Shown: positions 1 to 6,528 of the stretch, piece by piece
How the letters are laid out: each line of letters starts with the position of its first letter
Numbering within the stretch: the stretch's first letter is position 1
Assembly (NCBI GenBank): GCA_018663485.1
Contig: JABJQI010000068.1
Location: 1 to 7,431, forward strand
DNA length: 7,431 nucleotides
Direction: 5' to 3'
Source: Opitutia bacterium
GTDB lineage: Bacteria; Verrucomicrobiota; Verrucomicrobiia; Opitutales; Coraliomargaritaceae
Position numbers and translations under genes: made by a program
The notes under the pieces: generated by a model
Databases searched by the model: none
What the model saw: the letters and a program-made list of their open reading frames with translations, nothing else
Told to the model about the DNA's origin: nothing

Positions 1-3000
1 ATTCTCAAGACTAGCTACAACGAAGAACTCCCGATCCATGCACGAAGGGAAGAGATCATTCGCGCCATTCAGCAAAACCAGATCATCGTCATCGCTGGCG
101 AAACTGGCTCGGGTAAGACCACCCAGATACCGAAATTCTTACTCGATGCTGGCTATGGGCAGAACGGACTAATTGGTTGCACCCAGCCGCGCCGCGTCGC
201 CGCCCTCTCCGTCGCCCAACGCATCGCCGAAGAGCTCGGCGTCACCTACGGTCACGAAGTCGGCGCTAAAATTCGCTTCACTGATCAGACGCGCAAAGAC
301 ACTGCGATCAAAGTGATGACCGATGGTATCCTTCTCAATGAGATCCAGGACGACCCAATGCTACGCGCCTTCGACGCCATCATCATCGACGAAGCACACG
401 AGCGCAGCCTCAACATCGACTTCATCCTTGGTTGCTTGCGGCAACTCGCCGACCAGCGCAAAGACCTACGAATCGTCATCACTTCAGCGACGATCGATAC
501 CGAGAGTTTTTCCAAAGCCTTCGACGGCGCGCCGATTATCGAAGTCTCCGGCCGCACATATCCAGTCGACACTTACTACCGTCCGATCGACGGTATGCTC
601 GAAGATTCTGGCGACCTGACCTTTATCGAAGCCGCCGCCGAACAGGTCAACGAGATCATCAATCACAACCGCGAGGGCGACATCCTCGTATTCCTCCCTG
701 GCGAACGCGACATCAACGAGCTGCGCCGCAAACTCGAAGACAGCCGCGCCCGCTCCTGCGACATCCTGCCGCTTTATGGACGCATGGCCAACGCCGACCA
801 GCAGCGCATTTTCCATCCGCAAGGTCGGCGCCGCGTTATTCTCTCGACCAATATCGCCGAAACATCGCTCACAGTGCCCAGCATACGCTACGTGGTCGAC
901 ACTGGGCTAGCGCGCATCAGTCGCTACAGCGCGACTTCCCGCACACTGCGCCTGCCGATTGAACCCATCGCTCAATCCAGCGCCGATCAACGCAAAGGCC
1001 GCTGCGGACGCGTGAGTGACGGCGTCTGCTATCGCCTTTACTCCGAGCAAGATTTCCTCGGTCGCCCACACTACACGACACCAGAAATTCACCGCTCGAA
1101 TCTAGCCTCCGTGATCCTGCGTATGCTAGCCTTCCGGCTCGGCGACATCCGCACCTTCCCCTTCATCGATCCGCCCTCCGACACCGCGATCCGCGGCGGC
1201 TACCGACTACTGGAGGAACTCGATGCGGTTTACAGCGACAGCCGTAGCGACAACGAAGACGACTACCGACTCACCAATCTTGGGCGAAAACTTGCAAGGC
1301 TGCCCGTCGACCCAACTGTCGCGCGTATGCTGCTGCAAGCGCAGTGCGAAGGTGCGATCGAAGAGGTGCTGGTGATCGCATCTGGCCTCTCCATTCAAGA
1401 CCCGCGCGAGCGCCCTGCCGAACTCGCCAAAGAAGCCGACGAAATGCAAAAGCGCTTCGTCCATAAAGAGTCCGACTTCCTGACGCTGCTCAACATCTGG
1501 AACGCCTACCACGACGAGATGGATCGGCTCTCCCAAGGTCAGCTACGCAAATTCTGTAAAAAGCACTTCGTCTCGTATCAACGCATGCGCGAGTGGCGCG
1601 ATGTGCACTATCAGCTAGAGCGGGTGCTAAAAAGCCTAAAGATGATGCCATCAAGGAAGGTCGAACCAAGAAAAACCAAAGCCAAATCATCTGGGAGGGA
1701 CGACCTCCGCGTCGTTCGCGAAGAATTCAACGCTCCTCGCTCCCACAAGCGAGGCCACAAGGCCAAACAAACAACAAACAACAAACAACCAGCAACGAAC
1801 AACCAGCCAGCCACCCCACTCGATTCTAAAACCGACGCAGGCTACGCCGCGATTCATCGCTCGATCTTATCCGGTCTACTCAGTAATATCGCTGTCAAAG
1901 AAGAAGAACACAACTACCGCGGCCCGCGCAATCGCAAGGCGCTACTCTTCCCTGGCTCTGGACTATTCGATCACGCCACCGCCAAGCAACAGCGCAAGGC
2001 CTCTTACGCTAAAACCAGCAAGCCCAAGCCAGCCAAAACCACCGCGCCCGCATGGATCGTCTGCGGCGAGTGGATGGAGACCAGTCGCCTCTTTGCCCGC
2101 ACCGCCGCTAAGGTGCAAGTGCAGTGGATCGAAGACCTGGCAGGCGACTTGCTCAAACTCAAGCATTCCGAACCCTTTTGGAGCACCAAGTCCGCAGCTG
2201 CGCTTTGCAAGCAGCGCAAGGTGCTCTACGGCCTAGAGATCGGCCGCAGCAATGTTAGCCTTAGCCGCATCGATCCCGATCAATCGACCGAGATCTTCGT
2301 CCGCAATGGTTTAATCGAACAAGGCATCCGCGAGCGCCCTGACTTCTTACAGCACAACGACGAAGTCAGCGAACGCGCCGAATCCGAACTCGCCCGCCGC
2401 CGCCTCGGTTCTGGGTTTGCAGTCGAAGACCGACTCTACGAATTCTACCGGCAGCGCCTTAGCGCCGTCGGCTCATACGCCGAGCTGCGCAGCTTCGCCA
2501 AAAGCGAACACGGCGGACGCCTCGACTTCCTCAAAGCCTCCATCGACGACCTGCTCCCCGAAGAGGAACAAGACGACACTACCGAAGCCTTCCCAAAATC
2601 ACTGGCAATCGGTGGCAGCGAACTCCCTCTGCGCTATCGGCACGAACCTGGCGGCGATGACGACGGCGTGACGCTCTGCGTGCCACTCACACAGATCGGC
2701 GCGATCCAACAGGGCACGCTCGACTGGGCAGTGCCCGGGCACCTCGAAGAAAAGATCGAAAGCCTACTACGCGGCTTACCCAAGCAAATCCGCATTCAGC
2801 TACATCCGCTCAAACAACGCGCCGCCGAACTCCGCCAGCAGCTCAAGCCTTCCGAACGTTCACTTCGCGATCAGCTCGCCGACACCCTGCGCGAGCAATA
2901 CCAAATTCAAACATATAAGGACGACTGGTCGAAAACCGAGATCCCCGACTACCTGCAACCACGTATTCAAATTGAGAATACAAAAGGCGACATCCTCGCC

Positions 3001-3987
3001 GACGGACGCGACCTCGACACCCTACGCGCAACTCTCAAAAGCACCGCCAAAGAAGTCTCACGCGGCAATGGACTCGACGCCATCCCCGCATGGCAATCTG
3101 CCACCGCACAATACGAACGCGAGAATTTAAGCAGCTGGAGCTTCGGCGACCTACCCACAGAGATCGACCTCAGCGGCGACTCCGGCCTACCACTCAAAGC
3201 ATTTCCCGCCTTAGTATTGGAAGGCGAACAAGTGCACCTACGTCTTCTCGCAGACGCCTCCACCGCACTGCACGCCACGCAAACAGGCTGGCCGGCACTC
3301 GGTACAGTTGTGATGGGCCGAGACATCGCTTGGCTGCGCAACGACCTAAAAGACCTCAAACAACTCGGCGCCCTACTCCTGCCACTTGGCGACTTCGACA
3401 CTGTCAAAGCAAGTGCTTGGCACCACATTCAGAATCACCTCTTCCGCTCTGGTGAATATTTACCGCTCAAAGAATCACGCTTTAAAAAAGTACTCGCGCG
3501 CGCCGATGAAGAACGTCTCGGGATCGTACTCAAGCTCAAAGAGCAGCTCCGCGCCCTACTCGGAGCCCGCCAAGACATCTGCCTCTTACTTGAGCAGAAG
3601 AAGACCAGTAAGGCGCTGGTCTATCCAGGCATGCGCGCACAGATGGAGCGTATCGCTCCCACCAACATTCTAGAGCACTACAGCTTCACTGAACTGCCAC
3701 ACCTCACCCGTTTCCTCAAAGCCATGCACCTGCGCGCCGAACGCGCCAAAGACAGCCTTCAGCGCGACATCGAAAAATCGAAACGCATCGCGCCCTACGA
3801 AACGCGCCAAGCCAAACTCGAAAAATTAGCTAAAACCCCAGAGCAACAGAGCCAACTCAAAGCCTACCACATGCTGTTGGAGGAATTCAAAGTGTCAGTC
3901 TATGCACAGGAACTAGGCACCTCCCAAAAGGTCTCCGAAAAGCGCCTAGACAAACTAGCCGACGAGATCGAGCGGCAGTTGAAATAG
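1..3987 (+). CDS. hrpA: ATP-dependent RNA helicase HrpA, DEAH-box (5' partial)
   Basis: The frame is open from base 1 to the TAG at 3985-3987, giving 1328 codons, so the true start lies upstream. The ATG at 313 cannot be the start because Walker A, GETGSGKT, lies before it at codons 33-40. Helicase motifs follow in order: TQPRR, DEAH (codons 130-133), SAT (162-164) and QRKGRCGR (330-337). These match E. coli HrpA as I remember it, including the ISRYS and LPIEPI stretches. Next come the HA2/winged-helix region, an OB-fold (about codons 615-710) and a long C-terminal DUF3418 region ending near the conserved YAQELGT. DUF3418 distinguishes HrpA from HrpB. The family unwinds RNA with ATP and has been linked to mRNA processing and rescue of stalled ribosomes in E. 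coli. Two linkers absent from E. coli HrpA are present: codons about 550-613, which includes a palindromic repeat, and about 657-684, which is Lys/Ala/Pro-rich. Neither breaks the frame, and all core motifs are intact, so the protein is probably functional. Confidence 0.96.
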   Translation: MLKTSYNEELPIHARREEIIRAIQQNQIIVIAGETGSGKTTQIPKFLLDAGYGQNGLIGCTQPRRVAALSVAQRIAEELGVTYGHEVGAKIRFTDQTRKDTAIKVMTDGILLNEIQDDPMLRAFDAIIIDEAHERSLNIDFILGCLRQLADQRKDLRIVITSATIDTESFSKAFDGAPIIEVSGRTYPVDTYYRPIDGMLEDSGDLTFIEAAAEQVNEIINHNREGDILVFLPGERDINELRRKLEDSRARSCDILPLYGRMANADQQRIFHPQGRRRVILSTNIAETSLTVPSIRYVVDTGLARISRYSATSRTLRLPIEPIAQSSADQRKGRCGRVSDGVCYRLYSEQDFLGRPHYTTPEIHRSNLASVILRMLAFRLGDIRTFPFIDPPSDTAIRGGYRLLEELDAVYSDSRSDNEDDYRLTNLGRKLARLPVDPTVARMLLQAQCEGAIEEVLVIASGLSIQDPRERPAELAKEADEMQKRFVHKESDFLTLLNIWNAYHDEMDRLSQGQLRKFCKKHFVSYQRMREWRDVHYQLERVLKSLKMMPSRKVEPRKTKAKSSGRDDLRVVREEFNAPRSHKRGHKAKQTTNNKQPATNNQPATPLDSKTDAGYAAIHRSILSGLLSNIAVKEEEHNYRGPRNRKALLFPGSGLFDHATAKQQRKASYAKTSKPKPAKTTAPAWIVCGEWMETSRLFARTAAKVQVQWIEDLAGDLLKLKHSEPFWSTKSAAALCKQRKVLYGLEIGRSNVSLSRIDPDQSTEIFVRNGLIEQGIRERPDFLQHNDEVSERAESELARRRLGSGFAVEDRLYEFYRQRLSAVGSYAELRSFAKSEHGGRLDFLKASIDDLLPEEEQDDTTEAFPKSLAIGGSELPLRYRHEPGGDDDGVTLCVPLTQIGAIQQGTLDWAVPGHLEEKIESLLRGLPKQIRIQLHPLKQRAAELRQQLKPSERSLRDQLADTLREQYQIQTYKDDWSKTEIPDYLQPRIQIENTKGDILADGRDLDTLRATLKSTAKEVSRGNGLDAIPAWQSATAQYERENLSSWSFGDLPTEIDLSGDSGLPLKAFPALVLEGEQVHLRLLADASTALHATQTGWPALGTVVMGRDIAWLRNDLKDLKQLGALLLPLGDFDTVKASAWHHIQNHLFRSGEYLPLKESRFKKVLARADEERLGIVLKLKEQLRALLGARQDICLLLEQKKTSKALVYPGMRAQMERIAPTNILEHYSFTELPHLTRFLKAMHLRAERAKDSLQRDIEKSKRIAPYETRQAKLEKLAKTPEQQSQLKAYHMLLEEFKVSVYAQELGTSQKVSEKRLDKLADEIERQLK
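1691..1764. repeat. REP-like double-hairpin palindromic element inside hrpA
   Basis: Two hairpins stand in tandem. Hairpin 1 pairs GGACGAC (1698-1704) with GTCGTTC (1711-1717), seven pairs including one G-T, around the loop CTCCGC. Hairpin 2 pairs CCTCGCT (1735-1741) with AGCGAGG (1748-1754), seven perfect Watson-Crick pairs around the loop CCCACA. A small GGCC-ACAA-GGCC repeat (1753-1764) overlaps the end. The block falls in a stretch of hrpA with no counterpart in E. coli HrpA and is translated in frame as a basic peptide (about codons 563-588). The two-hairpin layout is like REP/BIME units and like Rickettsia palindromic elements inserted in coding genes. Copy number elsewhere in the genome cannot be seen here, so calling it a dispersed repeat is inference, and its outer limits are approximate. 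Confidence 0.6.
1763..1815. repeat. A/C-rich low-complexity tract with CAAACAA tandem repeats, within hrpA
   Basis: Bases 1763-1791 contain only A and C. Three perfect consecutive copies of the 7-mer CAAACAA occupy 1768-1774, 1775-1781 and 1782-1788, with a partial copy before them and degenerate C/A-rich copies after them to about 1815. In the hrpA frame this encodes an Asn/Gln/Thr/Pro-rich segment with an imperfect peptide repeat, TNNKQPA then TNNQPA, which should be disordered. It directly abuts the double-hairpin element and may be part of the same insertion. The 7-base unit is not a multiple of three, so a change in copy number would shift the hrpA frame. Confidence 0.75.
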
Positions 3988-4042
3988 ATACACTCAGCCG
4001 GGAAGAGACGCCATCAGCTCACGAGTCGCTCCAGTTATAGCC

Positions 4043-4071
4043 TCCACTAGGTTTACGTAAACAGGAGTGGG
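4043..4071. promoter_or_regulatory. Candidate LacI-family operator in the GH31 upstream region
   Basis: GTTTACGTAAAC at 4051-4062 is a perfect 12-bp palindrome with a central CG, the typical form of LacI-family operators such as cre-like and sugar-regulator sites. Outside it, CCACT (4044-4048) pairs with AGTGG (4066-4070), giving a larger imperfect inverted repeat. It sits about 60 bases before the GH31 start codon. A weak -10-like TTATAG lies at 4035-4040, which would place the site just past the transcription start, a repressor-like position, but I see no convincing -35. The alternative is a weak terminator for hrpA, since a T-rich GTCTTTCGTTT follows at 4071-4081. The tail is interrupted by C and G, so I favour the operator. 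Confidence 0.45.
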
Positions 4072-4104
4072 TCTTTCGTTTCGCGCTCCTCTAAGCAAAC
4101 TCAT

Positions 4105-4109
4105 AAGGA
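4105..4109 (+). promoter_or_regulatory. Shine-Dalgarno site for the GH31 gene
   Basis: AAGGA lies 12 bases before the ATG at 4122. This is a slightly long but usable spacing and supports that ATG as the start. Confidence 0.6.
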
Positions 4110-4121
4110 CAACACGTCATT

Positions 4122-6509
4122 ATGAATTTCAACAAAATCCCCCCTGCGATCAACTTTCGCTATCAAAAAGAGAGCAAGCCTTTGCTGCATGCAGAAGCAG
4201 AGTCCTATACAGCTGAATTGAAAGACTTGGGAAGCGGTGTCTATCGATACTCTATCCTCTCTCAAAAATGGCAGAAGAAGAGCCAGGCTAGGCTCGATCT
4301 CGACACCTTTTCTGGACAAGACAGCAAGGTCGCGATCACACGCACTGAGGACGGGGCACTTTCGATTCAGCATGCAGGGCAGCAACTCCTGCGTTCGTTC
4401 GAAGGGCGTGAATTTGGCGTGCTGGGCAATAAGTGGAACCTCTGCTTCGCCTACGATGAGACGATGCGTTTTTACGGTTTAGGCGAAAAGAACACCGGCA
4501 TGGAAAAGTCAGGCCAGAGCTGTAAATTTTGGAACACCGACGCGCTCTTTGATTTTGGTTTCACCCGTGCAGAGAAAGAAGCAACCGATCCGCTCTATGC
4601 GTCGGTTCCCTATGTGCTCATTGAGCAAGCCGCTGGCTGCGTCGGCATACTCATCGACGATCCCTACCCCAGCTTTATGAATATGGGCACGAAGGAGAAC
4701 ATTGCCAATCTGCTCGATGCTGATGAAGCCGAGCCACAGTGCATCTCCTTAGGTGCCTATGACGGGCAACCTGATCTCTATTTTATCGTGGGTGCGGATG
4801 CGCGCGAGGTAACTCGTAAACTGCAGCGACTGACTGGCATCACCGCTCTTCCCCCACTCTGGGCACTCGGCTATCACCAGTGCCGCTTTGGCTATCGTGA
4901 CCTCGCCGATCTAGAAGAACTTGATACCAAATTTGATGAACTAGAAATCCCCTGCGACGGACTATGGCTGGACATCGACTACATGGACAGTTTCAAAGTC
5001 TTCACCGTCGATGAAGCAGGCTTTGATAATCACTCCGAACGTATCGCTAAACTGCAAGCCAAAGGGCGCAAGATCGTGCCAATCATCGATCCTGGAGTGA
5101 AAAATCATCCCGCGGTAGAGGTCTTTCAAAGCGGTCAGGCCAACGACGTCTTTTGCAAAACTGCTGAGGGTGAAGTCTACTCTGGCTTCGTTTGGCCAGG
5201 GCGCACCGCATTTCCCGACTTCTCATTGCCTCACGTGCGTGACTGGTGGGCAAGTTATGTCGAGCGATTCACCACCGAATACAATTTTGACGGCTACTGG
5301 ATCGACATGAACGATCCTTCAACCGGCTCTTCAGAACTGGAAGACATGCGCTTTAATGGTGGCGAGGACAGTCACGAATCCTACCATAATCAATATGCAC
5401 TGGGCATGCAGGACGCGACTTATTCGGGGCTGCAGAAAGCCATCGGCGACAAACGCCCCTTCATCATCAGCCGTAGCGGCTTCACCACCAGCCAGCGCTA
5501 CTCCGCGATCTGGACGGGCGACAATTGGTCGAACTACTTCCATCTGCGCGAAGGCATCGCCATGTCGCTCAATCTCTCACTTTCGGGCATCCCATTCAAT
5601 GGCCCCGACGTGCCAGGCTTCGCTGGCGAGGCGACTCCAGAGCTTGCAGTCGATTGGCACAAAGCGGGCTTCCTGTTTCCCTTTTTCCGCAACCACTCGG
5701 CCAACATGTCGCCCAAGCAAGAGCCTTGGCAATTTGCAGATCCCTACCGCAGTGTAATGATTCACTTCATACGGCTGCGCTACAAACTGATGCCTTATCT
5801 CTATAACCTATTTGTGGAACACACTCAAACTGGAGATCCCTACCTCCGCCCACTCTTCTACGAGTTCTCAGACGAGCGCGACGCAGTCTCTCGCATTGGT
5901 GATCAGTTCCTCGTAGGAGCATCAATCCTACAAGCACCGATCGTCCATGAAGGCAAAAGCACCCGCGAAATCTACCTGCCCACCTGCGACTGGTTCGACA
6001 CATCGACTGGAATCTGGTCTGACGGGGGCAAATCCCACGCCTTCGAGACGAGTCTGAATAACACACCCCTCTACATGAAAGAGGGAGCGCTCATTCCAAT
6101 GCTACCTGGGGAGCGACGCACTCAAGAAAAAGATCTGGCAGAGATCGAGTTACACTGCTTCCTGCGCCTCAGCACACAAGGGCGTCACCACTACAGCTAC
6201 CACTACGACGACGGCATCACTCAAGGTGCGGTTAAATCGCAGGTCGACTTCGAAGCAGAAGTCATCGATCGCAGCTTACACATACGTATCCTAGATATTG
6301 ATACCAGCTACGAAGCCCTGCGCCTACAAATAGTCACCTACGAACATTTCGACCACATCGTTCTCGAACAGCGAGACGAGCAGGTATGCCTCGTCCAACA
6401 AGACAGTGATTTTGACCTAAACGGATGCCGTCTGCCCATTCGTCAGGCCGAACAGATCCTGTTAGAAGCGCAGTTGCCAACTATCTCGGCTACGGCCACA
6501 CTTGCTTAA
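4122..6509 (+). CDS. Glycoside hydrolase family 31 alpha-glucosidase-like enzyme
   Basis: This 795-residue protein is full length for the family. GH31 enzymes are retaining hydrolases that release sugars from the non-reducing end of alpha-linked glycans. An N-terminal beta-sandwich leads into LPPLWALGYHQCR, the entry to the (beta/alpha)8 barrel. WLDIDYMD (residues 282-289) shapes the substrate pocket. The nucleophile is Asp395 in WIDMNDPS (393-400), and the acid/base is Asp467 in WTGDNWS. RNHSA (Arg523, His525) and QEPW (533-536) are further family signatures. YDDG near 695-698 matches the C-terminal DUF5110-type sandwich. Asp398 replaces the Glu usual in the WxDMNEP signature. There is no signal peptide, so it probably acts in the cytoplasm on imported oligosaccharides. 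The LDIDYMD type favours alpha-glucosidase over alpha-xylosidase, but exact linkage and substrate cannot be read from the sequence. A lipoprotein gene follows after 19 bases, which suggests an operon. Confidence 0.93.
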   Translation: MNFNKIPPAINFRYQKESKPLLHAEAESYTAELKDLGSGVYRYSILSQKWQKKSQARLDLDTFSGQDSKVAITRTEDGALSIQHAGQQLLRSFEGREFGVLGNKWNLCFAYDETMRFYGLGEKNTGMEKSGQSCKFWNTDALFDFGFTRAEKEATDPLYASVPYVLIEQAAGCVGILIDDPYPSFMNMGTKENIANLLDADEAEPQCISLGAYDGQPDLYFIVGADAREVTRKLQRLTGITALPPLWALGYHQCRFGYRDLADLEELDTKFDELEIPCDGLWLDIDYMDSFKVFTVDEAGFDNHSERIAKLQAKGRKIVPIIDPGVKNHPAVEVFQSGQANDVFCKTAEGEVYSGFVWPGRTAFPDFSLPHVRDWWASYVERFTTEYNFDGYWIDMNDPSTGSSELEDMRFNGGEDSHESYHNQYALGMQDATYSGLQKAIGDKRPFIISRSGFTTSQRYSAIWTGDNWSNYFHLREGIAMSLNLSLSGIPFNGPDVPGFAGEATPELAVDWHKAGFLFPFFRNHSANMSPKQEPWQFADPYRSVMIHFIRLRYKLMPYLYNLFVEHTQTGDPYLRPLFYEFSDERDAVSRIGDQFLVGASILQAPIVHEGKSTREIYLPTCDWFDTSTGIWSDGGKSHAFETSLNNTPLYMKEGALIPMLPGERRTQEKDLAEIELHCFLRLSTQGRHHYSYHYDDGITQGAVKSQVDFEAEVIDRSLHIRILDIDTSYEALRLQIVTYEHFDHIVLEQRDEQVCLVQQDSDFDLNGCRLPIRQAEQILLEAQLPTISATATLA

Positions 6510-6528
6510 TCCCCGTCCGACACCTCAT

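Noticed and set aside
313..315. ATG at 313 as the start of hrpA
   Set aside because: The frame is open back to base 1 and encodes the Walker A motif and TQPRR before this codon, so the gene begins outside the window.
1764..1815. CRISPR-like array
   Set aside because: The 7-base repeats are directly adjacent with no unique spacers and lie within a translated frame.
1593..1829. 78-codon open frame overlapping hrpA in another frame
   Set aside because: It overlaps a gene with intact family motifs, has no ribosome binding site or recognisable domain, and simply reads the repeat block in a second frame.
2967..3428. 153-codon minus-strand open frame opposite hrpA
   Set aside because: Long antisense frames are expected opposite GC-rich coding sequence. 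It is Arg/Ser-rich with no recognisable motif, and the plus strand is clearly the coding one.
4043..4081. Rho-independent terminator for hrpA
   Set aside because: The stem is interrupted by an asymmetric internal loop and the tail is not a clean T run. It is not excluded, but the perfect central palindrome fits an operator better.
5767..6066. Minus-strand open frame opposite the GH31 gene
   Set aside because: It is antisense to conserved GH31 sequence, low-quality Arg-rich translation with no start signal or family resemblance.
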